From Epiperipatus broadwayi (Eukaryota; Onychophora; Udeonychophora; Euonychophora; Peripatidae): a DNA stretch of 64,000 bases. Positions 34,415 to 48,702 of this stretch are shown in pieces (the first letter of the stretch is position 1; each line of letters starts with the position of its first letter). The stretch is taken from NCBI GenBank assembly GCA_028023455.1, contig JAQFVV010012499.1, forward strand, positions 1,310,584 to 1,374,583. The letters are read 5' to 3'. The position numbers and the translations under genes were made by a program. The notes below the pieces were generated by a model. The model worked only from the letters and a program-made list of their open reading frames with translations, ran no database searches and was not told the origin of the DNA.

Positions 34415-35014
34415 ATAATATTATTTTATAAAGCGCAGTTGATATTGAAATTAAATTGAGAGAGTGCAAACTTCTCAAGTGCTTATGACAACCAACAGCC
34501 AATCAAATCTTAAGCACTGGGACAGAGAATTTAACAAGAAAAGAGTGGTTCCACTCTCTTCTTTACTTGTCTCTCTATATATCCAAACCAGACCAAAGTA
34601 CTTATATCTGAAAGTGTGAATCTTAAATATCATCACATTTAATTCACTGAGTTAAGTGCTTTAGAAGTTTGCACTCTCTCAATTTAATTTCAATATCGAC
34701 TGCGCTTTATAAAATAATATTATTTACATATATTGCTGCAAATTTATAACATCAAAAACTACTGCATAGTAAATCGAAAGATTTCACACTGTATGTTTAT
34801 AATTTGAACTCAGTGAATTAAGTGTGATGATATTTAAGTTTCCCGCTTTCAGATATAAGTACTTTGGACTGGCTTGGATATATAGAGAGACAAGTAAAGA
34901 AGAGAGTGGAACCACTCTTTTCTTGTTAAATTCTCTGCCCCAGTGCTTAAGATTTGATTGGCTGTTGGTTGTCATAAGTGCTTGAGAAGTTTGCACTCTC
35001 TCAATTTAATTTTA
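34415..35014. repeat. Three-arm foldback element
   Basis: A first inverted pair bounds 34415-34726: AATAATATTATTTTATAAAG with CGCAG at the left and its complement at the right, extending inward through AAATTGAGAGAGTGCAAACT. A second, longer pair joins 34450-34652 with 34806-35014, inverted, over about 205 bp and close to 95 percent identical by eye. Thus the same segment occurs once forward and once inverted, and its terminal part a third time. It has no coding content, but the arm includes CCAATCAAATC and several stretches that are GC-richer than background. Confidence 0.85.
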
Positions 35015-35019
35015 ATTTA

Positions 35020-38000
35020 ACTAAAAAAAACATAAAACACATATAAGTGCAGCTAACTATATGTTTAATGATGTTTTATCAATATATTATTAAAAATCTT
35101 AACTTTTCTAGTGAAGTTGGATATTGGAAAAATATATAAATGGAAATCCTTACATGCTTTTCAATAACTATGATTAAATAGTACATGAATTTTTTGCCTT
35201 AAGAATGATTGGAACTCATTTCAGTACTTATTAATATGATATTAAAAGTGCTCATTTAAAATGAAACACATATAATGTAAATTCATCTAATTTACTATTG
35301 ATAAGTGCCAAATATTTTCATCTGCTTTTTTTTATTCATGTGAGAAAATGTAAAAGTATACGTTTAGAAATAAGAGTTGAAATTGTTCTGACTGTGATAT
35401 TAAATGTGATTTTCATAAATGTGTAAAACCAAAATCTGTAACAAGATAATTAAAAAATTCTTCTTACTATTTAAAGATGCATAGTGGCAGAAATTACTTG
35501 CCAATACTTCAATAACATCACTATTAATTTCTTTAGACCAAGAGTTATTGACTTAAAGAAAATAATTATGATTTTTTTGCAACATTGGCAAGCTAATGTG
35601 TACATCATATATAATCACTATGATGACTGATATCATTTTCAGAATGATGTGACAATCCTTACATATAAATAATAATAAATAATCATGTGTCACCTTTTAT
35701 TTATGAACATAATCAAAATATTTATAAAAAATAGAAATCATTCTCTACAAAAAATTTGAATTTAAATCAACATAAATGTAAACCTCTGAAATTGAAATAA
35801 TAAAAAAAGACTGATATTTCATGTGATTTCTAGACTTTTTTCATATACAGCACTTCTGTAGAAAATTTGAATTGATTTTAAATGTAAATAATAGTTCAAG
35901 ATCTGAAATTATAAATAATGAGAAAAATTTAAAATGATAGATGGATTTTTAAATGCAATTCTTAATTAATAATTCCATCTCATTAACATATTTATCATTA
36001 CCCTAAATTGCTAGAAGTATTTATATAAAATATTAATTGCAAATTTTTATTTTGAAATGCACATATTTAAGATAGAAATGTAAGTCTAATAAAAATATAT
36101 TCTGGAAAGTACATCCTTTATAAAATCATGTTAACAATTGTGTTATTAATATAATTAATAATTATTACATTTCTATTAAATTTTAATTACCTTGCAGACA
36201 TTGTAAAAAAAACAACTTCATAATAATGGTTAGTATGATATATTTTAACTTATCATATCTATTTCAACATAATTCTTCAAATGATGTATACTATTGTTTT
36301 ACACTTCATAAAGGTGCTTTATAAATACATATATTTAACAAGTATCTTTTTACAATAATCATTTTTCAAATAAAATATATAAATGATTATTAATCATTCT
36401 GTGATTAGATAACAATGTATTTGTAGTACATTATATTTAACTTTAGATAAATATTTTTTTATTTAATGAAGTTTATCTATAATTCTTATTATATAGGCTC
36501 ATTACAAGCTACAGATATCAAGAAAAAAAATGTTTAAAATGTAAGAGTACCCAGTAATATAGAAATAACTATGTGGCTAATTATTAATATTACAGTTTAT
36601 ATAACATAGCACTATATAAAATAAATATCTTATTTACATATGTTTAATTTCAAATAAGAATGATGAATTGTAAATTCTAGAAAATTTCACAAGCGTCATT
36701 CATTCAGGCATAATAAAAGTAATTTAAAGTGATCGCTTAACATCTTCACGCTCTCATTTCCAAATGTTTAAGATTTGCCCATACATAAATGTTTGGGTCA
36801 AAAGGTTAGATGGATTCATTTTATCTTTTCACAAAGACTTTATTTTGTGTTTGGAAGGTGAGAGTATTCATTTATAATTAAAAATCCACAAAATGCATGT
36901 GCATTAGCTTAATGGTTAATTATTAACATGTGTAACATAGAAAAAGTGAATCATTAAAAATGTTGATTATAATGGACTTATACAGAGCACTATAGATATA
37001 TGTTAATTTTATTAGATTTAAAATCTAAAGTTAAATAAAATTAAATAATTTGTGATCTAATAATGATTCTTTAATAATCATTCACATACTTAAATATTAT
37101 TATTATAAAAAATATAAATTTATAACTAAATTTGTGTTATGTACATAAATAATTGCAATCAGTAATATGTGACATTTAAAGAATTATGTGAACTTGGCTT
37201 AACTAAAAAAAAACCTTGTAGACTAAAATGAACATTACAAACATGTTTTACTAATAATTCTATTTACATTCTTGAAGTGTAATGATGACTCATTAATTAT
37301 TAAGCAGATTATGGTATATAATCAGAAAAAATGGTGAAACATTAAATAGTGATGATTATCAAGTATTTATGCAAACAATATTATACATGTATATGAATTG
37401 TATTAAATTTAAAATCTATATTTACAGTTAATAATTTTAAATTAACAAAAATAATCAAAATAATCTCTTTTTCTACGTCCATGCAGATAAAAATGATCAA
37501 AATCAATTGCTTATCTATAATGAATTAAGAATGTTGTAAAAAACACTTTCAAAATAACAGTAAAATAGAATATATAATTAAACATTATAAAACTCCTATT
37601 GTATATCTGATTAATAAAACAGTTATAATCCTTTTACAACAAATTTCATTCTTACATGATAAAAAATTTCAAACTGTGCTTTGATCATAATAAAAATCCC
37701 ACAAAAAATCTAATAAAATGTTGATTAAATTTTAAGCACTTGCTAAAGCAGTTGTACAATAAAAATGAAAGGTATTACTATTGAAAAATTCTTAAAATAT
37801 TGTATATGTATTCACACAGAAAGTCTTATATGGGTCTATAGGTGTGTTTGTTTCTGTATTATTATTTTATATGAAAAATGTTTAAATTTTGAAAACATAG
37901 TTATGATAGGTTATAAAATTCCACATACAATATTAATTTCAAAAAATTAAAATATTGTCATCACTATTTCCAATCACTATTAATCCATTGTACGATGAAG

Positions 38001-38130
38001 GTTTATTCAAAATTAATTCACATTTTCATCTCCACAACATATTAACAATATCTCTTATTTCATAAACCATTTTATGCATGGTCTCTTTATGAGACTATTA
38101 CAACATTTAGGAATTCACTTTAAGACTTCA
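35020..38130. other. AT-rich non-coding, nothing recognised
   Basis: The longest gene-free and repeat-poor stretch. Many short AT runs; no coding phrase, long palindrome or tandem array is visible. Confidence 0.5.
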
Positions 38131-38139
38131 ACTATTTAT

Positions 38140-39020
38140 CTATCATCATCATCTTTAGCAATGTATGAAGCCCAACTGCATGTAAAATTCTTTAATTCTT
38201 TCAATGTCAATGATATCTGATTGCTCTCTCACTCAAATATTTTAATCTCTTTTTATTATTCTCAATATACATCTCTTCATATTTCATTGAGTCATTTGAA
38301 AATCTCTGTCTAATTCTTGTGTTAAAATTCCAAGTATGAGATTTACAAATAAGAACTAATAAAACATCTATTTAAAATATTTTTCAAACACAAAGACATA
38401 TTTCATTTTAATATCAATTTATTTCCACCAAAAGTACTTCATATGAGTTTAATTCTATGATTAATTTTATCCATTATGTTTTTATCTGTTTAGATAATCT
38501 GAACAAGGTGTTTATAGTACTTAACTTCTTCTAATTCATGATTATCAATCTTTACTTTCTTCTTTGAAAAAATTCATTGAACATTACTTTTCTTACTTTA
38601 ATTCACTAAATATCAGCCTTTTACAGCTACTGTACATGCGCTTTAATGAGTGTTAAATAATAAATGAATACTTTTCAGTGCCCATACAAGATATAGCATT
38701 TACTTTAGTATTTATTTTTACTCCTATTTGCTTATTTTTATCTAACAAATCTTGCAACATTTTTTGAAGCTTTGTTAAATCCAGCTTGATCTTTCTGTTG
38801 GTTTGAGTTTAAAGTTTATACATGAATGGTAATTGCCTTGATAAAGATTTTCTATAAAACTGATAAGCAATTAATATTTGTTTATTACTTAATCTCTTTG
38901 CATCCTCTTTATTATTTAAAAAATTGGTATATTGTTTGCCTAATATTGTTTCTTTTAAAATATCAAAAATAATTTTATCATTTCTTGGAATACCTTTTTT
39001 CTCTATAAATCTAATCACAT
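38140..39020 (-). pseudogene. RTE-like LINE RT to C-terminus remnant, antisense
   Basis: On the minus strand, from 39020 downward, it gives KKGIPRND then IIFDILKET (equivalent to KKGKAPGNEG-IIIDILKET of the young LINE), a DQAGF segment (equivalent to ERAGF) at about 38780, the MLQDLLDKN block at about 38745, ELEEVKYYKHLVQII at about 38530 and the C-terminal region to about 38145. The catalytic FADD region is deleted between the second and third blocks. Frameshifts and stops are many. It belongs to the same LINE family as 51.7-54.6 kb. Confidence 0.75.
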
Positions 39021-39071
39021 ACATGATCTCTTCATTTACAATACTGAGTGATATGTATGTGTATGTTTAAA

Positions 39072-39231
<160 letters not shown>

Positions 39232-39234
39232 TAA

Positions 39235-40015
39235 ACTTAGAGAAAAAATAATAAATTTAATAAATTAAAGAATTTTAAAAGACTGATTTTTTTAAAATAG
39301 TAAATAAAAGATTTATAACTTTTAAGATTAGAAAAATATTATTTTCTAAAAAGTCGTTAATGAAATAAAACAATTAGAGGAATTTGTGTTTAGATTTTCT
39401 TCATCAGATAAACAACAAACTATAAAAATAACTCAATAATTAAAGTCAGAAAGATAATGATGTAAATTCTAGTATGGAGATTAAAATGAAGACACCTGAG
39501 TGGATGGAGAGGAATATGAGCCAATCAGCTGCAGGGATTAATCTTTAAAGTGCTGATTATTTTATTGGCCGAATGATGTAAAAGTCAAAACTTTTAAGTG
39601 GTCAATTTAAGGTCAAGTGGTAATTCACAAACTCAAACATCAAAATGTATTCATCTTTTAATATTATATTCACTGTAGTTTTGTTTGTAAAAAGTATATT
39701 AATAATTTGTCAGGTTATGAAAATGAACAAAAGTTTTTTCAAAAATAAACTGTTATTATTAAATATATAAATTTTCATGAGCAGAAAATGTAAAACAAAA
39801 TCTTACTCACCAATCAAAACATTTTGCTAATGACGTGATTTTCTTTGCCAAGTTTAGTTGTAGAAAAAAGCAAATAATTTTTGTTAAAAATCTTAACTAT
39901 TTTTCCAAAATAATTTTATTTTTAGCATATTTTATCAAAATAATTTATAATTTGTCAAAAAATACTGTTAAAATGATCTAAAACATTTGTTTATCAATTT
40001 TGAAATAAAATAAAA
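39235..40015. other. Non-coding, nothing recognised
   Basis: AT-rich with a slightly more balanced part at 39470-39620. No element ends identified. Confidence 0.45.
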
Positions 40016-40023
40016 ACAGATTG

Positions 40024-40300
40024 TAACTCTTTACTTTTTGGCAGCCATTTTCTTTGTTATCAATATTTAATAGCCAATCAGATTTAAAAAGAGGCATTAC
40101 TTTTTTGTTTATTTGATGTATAAAGTCATTTTTATTGATTTTTTACTTGTAAAATAATTCAAAAGAGGGCAGCATCTTACAGAACTTTTTTTAATGTTTA
40201 CAATGAGCCCAAAATCGTAATCGTAGTACAAAAAGTGACCGATTTAGAGTGACATCAAGCCACTTCACTTTTAAAAGATTTGGGCATGCAAAGAGTTAAA
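40024..40300. mobile_element. Possible small transposon with short inverted ends
   Basis: AACTCTTTACTTTTTGGC at the left faces GGGCATGCAAAGAGTT at the right, giving inverted ends of eight matching bases (AACTCTTT). TTAA follows the right end, as in piggyBac-like insertions, but the left flank reads GTAA. Evidence is thin. Confidence 0.25.
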
Positions 40301-40309
40301 ACAATGAAG

Positions 40310-41255
40310 ACCTCAGTATGAATTTGATGAAGAAGACTACACTTGATTCTTGAAACTTCACCTGCATGAACTGGAATATATATAGGAGCAGATCATCTTC
40401 CATAGCATAGTGACTTCAAGTGTGGAGATCTGGCCTCTGAATATGGGAACAATAAGCTGGAACTCTTACAGGTTCTATTGATCTAAATTATTATTTATGT
40501 ATGCCTTTGGGCCATATTATGCTAAATAATTGTATGTATGTAAATAGTTAAAATGCTATTAAGGATCGTTCATTAAATGATCTAAATAATAACTGTTTAA
40601 TATGATTTGTACTCATGGGAAATGTACTCTTAGATCAGCTAGACATAGCACTGAGTAATTTAAAATATGTAAAAACTGTAATGATCACTTGCTTATTGTT
40701 ATGGAATAACTATAAAATTCCTTATAGAACTCAACCATACATTTCATGATGTCATCCATATTTTAGTATTAGTTGCTTCCTTTTGTTTTATTTTTGAAAG
40801 AACATTCCTTTCAATACCAATTGTTTTATAATTTTGAAATCTTTAACCTATGATAAACTTTTCTTACAAATTTGCAGTTACATTTTCTTATATCATTATT
40901 AATACTTTTTTTAATCATTTTACAGAAATCCATGAAACATTTAAAATATTATCATATTCTCTCCCCCCTCCCCATATATTGTCTTATTTATTTCTTCCTA
41001 TATTGTCACAATAAAGTGTAAAATAATTTTTTATAATAAAAAAATTACCTAAAATATTGATAATGATTGGAATAAATTTGTAATAACTGCATCAAATATC
41101 TCCCAGTATATGAAAGGGGGGGGGGATAGTCAAGTACTAAACTGAAAAATTAAAATAAATGTTATTTAATTAAAAATGGAATTTATAAAAAACAAAACAA
41201 ATAAATGTGGAGATCTATAATTTAAAAATTGGTAAAATAAATGTATATAATTGTT
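40310..41255. other. Non-coding, unidentified
   Basis: 40310-40520 is less AT-rich and might be a repeat fragment, but no family was recognised. The rest is AT-rich. A G run (41116-41125) is present. Confidence 0.4.
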
Positions 41256-41262
41256 AGATGAG

Positions 41263-41342
41263 ATATGTTGGACTATTTCCATAATCTATGAATGAATGTT
41301 GAATGTATAGAAAATTTTAAACTTTATTTAAACTTTCCAAAT
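41263..41342. repeat. Dispersed 80-bp repeat, copy 1
   Basis: It shares with 48703-48780 the order TATGTTG-ACTATTTCCAT, ATGAATGT, AGAAAA, AAACTTTATTTAAACTTTCC. The second copy lies at the 3' side of an antisense Penelope fossil, so this may be a lone Penelope 3' tail. Confidence 0.65.
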
Positions 41343-41344
41343 AC

Positions 41345-43585
41345 AAATATAGATTTTATTTAAAATGAAATAAAAAAACAAATATATTATCTCCGGCAAT
41401 AATTTCCTAGTGAATTGCATCTATTTTATAGAGCAAAATTTAATATAGTTCTTAAAAGAGGAATAATTATCTTCTTATTGATCTCAGTTTGAATAGATAT
41501 TCAATGATTGACTTTGAATTAATTTTTTACATATATCAATTTTTAAAAGAAATACATATTTAGACAATAATTTGAAACAAAAAAAAATACAAATTAATTA
41601 AACATTTTAAATAATTATGAAGTGATTAGGGAATAAATAATATCTTGATGTATATAATATTCACTTGCTACACAGAAATATTACAGAGGAAAGAAGGATA
41701 TTAATTTTTTTCAATAAAATGTCAAAACTCAGCAAGAAATATATATATATTTAAAGAAACACAAAACAGAGCAAAATCATCAGGTGTTTAATCTAGTTTC
41801 TTTAAAATGATTTTTATTTTATCTTTTGTAAATATAGCTTTTTTATTTAAATTTATCTATCTCTTAAAAAAAAAAAAACTATATCAAAAATGATTTATGA
41901 CGAAAATTAAACTTTCTCAGTTTTTTTTTTGTCTGCTTGTTAAAAATAGTTACTTCTATATATTAAATATAATATTTTATTATTATCAACATTATTATCA
42001 GTATTCAATAATAAACAATAACACTTAATTTATATAAAAATTCAAATAAATAATAAATAAAAATTCATAGTATAATAAACAGATTTAAAACAATTCAAAA
42101 ATGATATATATACAGGGCATTCTCCTACAACATATCTTCATTCAACATGGTTTTGCAAGATTAAATTTGAGTAATTGTAGAACATATTGATTAAAAGTTT
42201 TGCTGTTTTACAAGCAGAAGCTTCGTGAACCAGAAATTCAAAAATAAACTTTTTTCACAATGTGAAAGATCAACAAAAATATGTAAAGAATTTAAAAATA
42301 TAATGGCTATTTTCATTATTATCATATTATATTTCATTTTCTATTGACATATTGTGATGTGAATACTTCAAAACATTAAAAAATGTTCTTTGTACAGTGT
42401 AAACAAAATTAGTCATCAAAAATAAACAAAATATTGATATCTGTTCATTTAGAAATGCAACACTATAGTGAAGATCATTATTAGTACTTAAATAAAAATA
42501 GTCAATGATTAATAAGAAATTATAAAGATTCATGAAAAAAGCTTTGTAGAAGTAAAAAATAAATAGATTTTTTATCTAGATAAAATAAACTTAAATTACA
42601 TAAGGACAAAAGAAAAATTAACTTCCTTAATTTCTCAACAAAGCATTTTGTATGAGTCAGTTCACCATTTACTGAAAGAAATCACTAATTTTAAAAACAA
42701 AATATCATTAAAACATTTCTAATATTTTATTAATATTTTAATTTTTAAAAAAAAATTCTATAAATTTCAGGATAACTGAAATTTGGCAACTTGAATCCTT
42801 TTTAAATCCCACTTTTATCATTTCGACTATCCCTTAGCAGTCTCTAACTTTATTAAAAACAGAATGTTAAGTTTTTCAATGTCTGTTGAAATATATTGCA
42901 ATGCCATAAAAATTATTAACAAAATAAAATTGTTAAGGCATAATTTCACAGATTTATCAGATATTGTTTGTATTTTAAAAAACAAATGTTTATATTACAG
43001 ATTTCATTCATTTTCTGAAATGAAACTGTACTTCCTGTCAATAGGTAATAAAAAAAATATTGTTTTGATTATAGTGAAATTTTTTTATACTTAAAAAGTC
43101 AAATGTAATATTTTAGAATTTCTTTCATTTCTAAACAAAATTTGTATTCAATGAAATTAAATTTATTATATTCTAATAAATAATAATATTTTAATAATAA
43201 AATTATAACTGAATGCTTTCAGCCAGAGAAATAATTAGAAATGTCACAATGTCAATGCATTGCAAGAATATTAATAAATAAAATGTTTGTTATTTTAAAT
43301 TATTAAAAAAAAAATCATAACTTTAAATCTTTTTTAATTTATAAAAGTGAAATGTCTTTTATACTGGTTATTTGTAAATCTGATAAACACAAGATATTCT
43401 TTACTATGATAAAAAGAAATTCTTTTAAATTTGAAGATACAATTTTTAACAAAAAATTTATTGAAAAATAAAACTAAATATAAAGGACAAAACATATGTT
43501 AACTTAATAGTTTCAATGTATAACTTATTTATATTGTCAGTATCTCATTTAAAGATGTAATTTTTTGCTTATTTAATATATATAT
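41345..43585. other. AT-rich non-coding, nothing recognised
   Basis: Short AT and poly-A runs; the open frames at 42327-43094 show no domain. Confidence 0.5.
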
Positions 43586-43589
43586 ATAT

Positions 43590-43775
43590 TGTACCCAAAA
43601 CATGTTTATCCATCTAACATGAGCTGAAAGTCACAAAATGTACTTCAAACCCAGTCAAGCCCGAGATTTAGGTCAGGAACCAGCCTGGATTTGAACCCAC
43701 TCTCTAAGCCCCAGATCTAACACCTAATGAATAACATAATAGTGAGGGCACATGAGAATTAATCTTAATCCGGCT
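43590..43775 (-). repeat. tRNA-derived SINE fragment
   Basis: On the minus strand a perfect pol III B box, GGTTCAAATCC, lies at about 43690 (complement), preceded by TTAGATCTGGGGCTTAGAGA, which resembles an anticodon arm region. A unique-looking body with CAGGCTGGTTCCTGACC follows, and the element ends in a TATA run at 43580-43590. The tRNA fold itself is degraded and the A box is not convincing. The stretch is distinctly GC-richer than its flanks. Confidence 0.5.
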
Positions 43776-44079
43776 GACTAGCAAAGCTGAGCAAAACAAT
43801 GAGACATCTATTAACTATGACTAAACTAAAATAAATATATAAGTATGGCTGTACTTTTGGAAGTGGAAAAAAGAAGAATTCAAACTACTCAAATAAGTTA
43901 GACAATAAAAATATAGTTTAATATAATGACAAATTGTTTACATACATTTAGAAATTATATACATTAGTATGTGCATGAATGAGCAAGCGGTAAATGATTA
44001 CCTAGTGTCAATCACACTATTATTTCTCATATGCTCTTTATTAGCTAAATAATATATTATAAATAAACACACATCTTTG

Positions 44080-44420
44080 GTGGAACCAATATTAAGATGC
44101 CAATCGATTATTAGAAAAAATTACATAATATTGCTATTAACGCTTTGGATTACGGTTCTGAAATGTGGTGACCAACATTATTTTGGTGAGCGTTCCGAGA
44201 TTCATTACAGATATAATACAAACTATTTTCACACCATTACAGTTGTGAAAATACATAAAATACATTTGAAAACATATTTGATTATACAATAAAATACTTA
44301 ATGGACATTCTTTTAATTAGTGCTGGTAAGAGGTACGCTTTATTTTCCCAAAGGCATATAGATACTCTTAAATATAGAAATAAGTTACAATGGTGGGATT
44401 GTATGATAAGATTGAAATAA
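44080..44420 (+). pseudogene. Possible C-terminal remnant of a LINE
   Basis: Shifting frames give INALDYGSEMW (about 44130-44170), similar to the LxYGSETW motif at the end of many LINE RT proteins, and later LKYRNKLQWWDCMIRL (about 44370-44415), similar to the RLRWxGHxxR motif. The two are about the expected distance apart, but nothing else is recognisable, so this is tentative. Confidence 0.35.
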
Positions 44421-44539
44421 CATTGGTAATTAATCTAGCTATTAATATTTGTCATTGATATATATTTTGAGCAGAGCACATTTTTAATACTAGAGCATTA
44501 AAACTGGGTCATAAAGCAAAAGAAATAATAATAATATGA

Positions 44540-44860
44540 AGAAGTTTGCAGTGCTGACATAATAGCCTAAAAATAACAGGGAAAGTTGTGCTTCTGGATG
44601 AAAGACAAAGTGGATGGGCTTGGTGTGTGCCAGACTTAGGGGTCACCACAAGAGGACTTTTTATATGAAGAAGTGATATGCATAACATGTGCAAACTTAC
44701 GGGATCACTGCCAGAGGCATTTTACATGGAATAAATAATGAGAAATCTATGGGTTTGATCTTGTCGCAACCCCCAGAATAAGAAGCACATATATATAAAA
44801 ACACGAAGATCAGGCTGAATGTCAGTAACACAGTATGAATGAATGTCACTAATGACATGA
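44540..44860. other. GC-richer stretch, unidentified repeat
   Basis: Contains CAGACTTAGGGGTCACCAC and TTGTCGCAACCCCCAG, unlike the surrounding sequence. Probably a transposon or SINE fragment, but no family was assigned. Confidence 0.3.
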
Positions 44861-44924
44861 AATATGATTTACTGATTTAAAAATAAATGACTCTTGTTTG
44901 AATGCTATAATTTATACAGATAAT

Positions 44925-44933
44925 ATGCTATGC

Positions 44934-44967
<34 letters not shown>

Positions 44968-44974
44968 GCATAGC

Positions 44975-45055
<81 letters not shown>
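44925..45055. repeat. Palindromic TA microsatellite followed by (AG)n
   Basis: ATATGCTATGCATTTATATA, a TA run, then TATATAAATGCATAGCATAT form a perfect inverted pair (44925-44981), so the region can extrude as a cruciform. A second TA run and about 50 bases of AG repeat follow. Confidence 0.95.
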
Positions 45056-45059
45056 TTTC

Positions 45060-48000
45060 ATTTACTAAAATATACATGGAGACTTTATTTAGCAATGGAA
45101 ACATTAAGATTCATCCCCTTCCTTTTTCAACTATCTAAAATAATTCAATCCCACCTTCATAGATTTTATAATCACTGGAATATTTAAATACTGTATTTGA
45201 TATTTTAAGAGTATATAAAAAAATAGTTATATAGAAAATAATTAATGGGTCACTCTTTCAGAATTTAATAAAAAACAACATTTTAAAGATTTCAAAGCAT
45301 TAATTAGCTTAAGTTCTGGATTTACCCCAGGTAGAAAATCCAGAGAGAAAATCCAGAGTTGAAGAAATATATTTTTATAATAAACCAACATAAAATGTTG
45401 ATTCGAAAAAAAACAAACTGGCGAACATATATCATATAATATATTGAGGAAACATTAAAAACCTTAATTAATGGAGATATGAAGTTTGCCAGGTTGCTGG
45501 AAATTAGCATATTAGTAAGCAAACAGATATATAAATCAAATAATAAATACATATAAATAAATGACCACATCAAAGTTAAAGAAAGTTAAGAGCATATAAG
45601 AGAGAATTAAATTTATAGGAATTACTTAAGAGCAAATTACATATTAAAATAAAAACAAAGTTAAATAATACATTATAAGAAATCTTGATAGATTATTTAG
45701 ACTAGAGTTAGTTTGAGATGATGGCTTGAAAAGTTACCTTGCAGTTTTAAGAGTTCAATTTAAAATATTGCATGTGCACGGCAATTGAAACAAAAGTTCT
45801 TCGGTAGCAGCAAGCCTCTATTAGCATTCTACAATTCTTAGGTCGGGCTTTTACTTCACTCTTGGGCAGCAGGATGGTATGGCCGCATAAGATGATGACC
45901 CAACTGGGCCAAGAAGCATGGTGGATTTATTAGTACATCATTTTAAGTTTCAAGCGATGTGTAATATGTTTACAATCAGTTCCCTCAATAGTAACTAATC
46001 TCATCTGTGCCTCAAAATTCAGTCATTTTATACTTTTTCTTTATCAGTTGTTTTTGAAGATGCAACAGTAAGATGACATCCAAAAATAAATTCAAATCTA
46101 TTTTCAGATTAGTAATAGATTTGACAACATGTTTATAACAAAAGTATCTTTAATCTTAATCCCATTTTATTTGAAGTATAACTTTAATTAAAATACCTTC
46201 CCCAGATTAAAACAATAGAGTTTCCAACCCCTTTAATTATTTTTAGACAATTAATTGTAGCATCTTCCATCTTGGTTTTTATAAAAATATACAGTTTAAT
46301 AGAAAAAGTACTTTAAAAAGAAAAAGTTTAAAAAATGACGTATAATAAAATATTTAAAACATCAATATTTTGTTAGTAAGATTTTGCTCCTATATATATA
46401 TATATTTGAGTCGCACCTATAATACTTTAATAAAAAAAAAACTAATAATTAATAAAAAAGAATTAATAATAATTTTAAAAAGTGTTATGGAACGTTAAAA
46501 TTTTATAACTTAGGCGCGATATCAAATATATACATAAAATAGATATATATAACAAAAGGAGCGGGATAGGAAATAGGGTTTGAATAAAAGTTAATAGATG
46601 GAAACATGAAGCTCAATCTTAAGCTAAGATTGACTGCTTCAATATATATATATATATATTTCCAAATACGTATGTTCTAGTACAATTTCATAATTCTTTA
46701 GTATATTGTTATTAATATATAAAAAAATACAGAGATGAATAATATTGACATTATTTCTATAGAAAATTAGCTTATATTCAGCAAAAATTTTGCCTATCAC
46801 ACATTTATCCAATATATTTAGCACTCTATTAGTCAGAATCAATCAATTACAGTAACTAAAGAATTCCTGTATAGCAAATTACTTTGATAAAAAAATATTT
46901 TTTAAAAGTAGTTCAATAAAAACAATTAAATCTATATTTCAAAAAATAAAATGGACTTCTGTAGCTAAGATATTAAAAACAAGATCACTGAAGCATCACA
47001 TATATTATATTAGTCATCAAAATGTTGATAATATTTATAAAAAAGAAAGAAAATTTTGAACTTTTAGAATAATATTAATAAGATGATAAACTATTTAAGA
47101 AACCGACATTTAAGTCAGAGGAAGAGATGGACAAGTTTGAGTTTACAAAGTATAAATTATTGCTCTTCAATCATCCAGAGCATTAACATCAAAAACTATT
47201 AAAATCTAATATTTCAGTGCCAAAAATAATAAGAATATTAATATAAAATTTTGGGGAAATAAACTGTAAAAATCTATTACTTATTAAAAATAAATAGAAG
47301 ATGGTATACACTTCTATATATGTAAAGTCATAATGAAATATATTATATAAGGTAAATGAGCCATTCTTAACTTTATCTGTAATATTTCATACAATTTTAT
47401 TATAAAATAGTTTTTCAAGAACCAATAGTAAAATTCATGAAATAAATAAGACTCATTATTTAATGTCACTTAATTACATTGTGGTATTCTCTACAGGAAT
47501 CCATCAGAACTACAACTTACATCAAAACTTTGAGGGATAGATTCATCCTAAGATTAATTCTTTCATATTCCAAGATGGCAATTTTCAGTTTCTCTTTATA
47601 ATAAAATAGTACTCTGAGGAATACAAAATTTTTTATATATTCCTCATAGCTTTCCGATCATTGAATTAAAAAAAAAAAGGCAATTTTTGAACTATGAGTG
47701 AGATGTTAATATTCGTCATAGATATCTGTTACAGAACTTAAATCTTTTGTTCATAAAAAAGCTTCAATATTTTCAGACATTGTCAAAGGTTCTATAATTC
47801 CATTTAACACACAATGCAAACAGTCTTGAGACAAATAGAAGTCTAAACATAATTTAAAATGGAATCATCAGTTTTCCCATTACTTTGACTAAATCGTGTA
47901 TATAATCAATATTATTTAATAATTGTGCATTGTAAAAACAATTCATAAAAATATCATATAATTAGTTATTTTGATGATATTGTGATATTTATTACTCAAG

Positions 48001-48700
48001 TATAGAATAATAATAATAATAATTGCAATCACTGATCAAATAATAAAAATATTTTTACTTTTCACAGCAGAGAACTGATTAAGAAACTTTTAGACTTTAA
48101 ACTGCAGAAAACAAACAAAAAAAAATTCTCAAAAGCTATCTGTAAAATCGTCACATACTAATCTAATGAATGATCCGCTCAATTACTTGAGTGTAATTTA
48201 TTGAACTTAGAATTTTTTTACACCTTATCAGTTAATTAACATTATAAATTTCTAGAGATTTGTGGCTTTAGAGATACAGAATTGTAAATCCTTTTATTAT
48301 ACTTGAGGTGCTTTCTCCAAAGTATTTTCATTCCTTTAATCATTATTAAAATACTTTTGTAAAATGTTTTTACTTGTTCCAAATAAAGAACAAGTTCTTT
48401 TAACTCTATTTTATAGCATAGCCAAACACACACAAACATGATTCTGATAATAAACCATTGGTTTACTTTATACTGAATATCAATAGATTTTGAAATATTT
48501 TCCACACACACACACACATTAATTTACTAAAAAACATTTTTGATAAAAGATTTATTTTTAAAAAGCCTTTACAAAATATCAATTTGTTATAATTCCAATA
48601 AATAACATAAAAGTATTATCATCCATACTTGTCATTGAATATGATTATTATCTAAAATGCAAAAAAAACCCCATGGTATTATTTATTCTGCATTAGTTAT
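45060..48700. other. AT-rich non-coding, nothing recognised
   Basis: A GC-richer island at 45780-45950 (GGTCGGGCTTTTACTTC, GGTATGGCCGCATAAG) may be a repeat or exon fragment, but no identity is seen. TA runs occur at 46392 and 46641, and a CA run at 48503. Confidence 0.45.
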
Positions 48701-48702
48701 TA

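Noticed and set aside
43590-43775. A functional tRNA on the minus strand
   Set aside because: The T-arm stem has mismatches and no full cloverleaf is present; it fits a decayed tRNA-derived SINE better.
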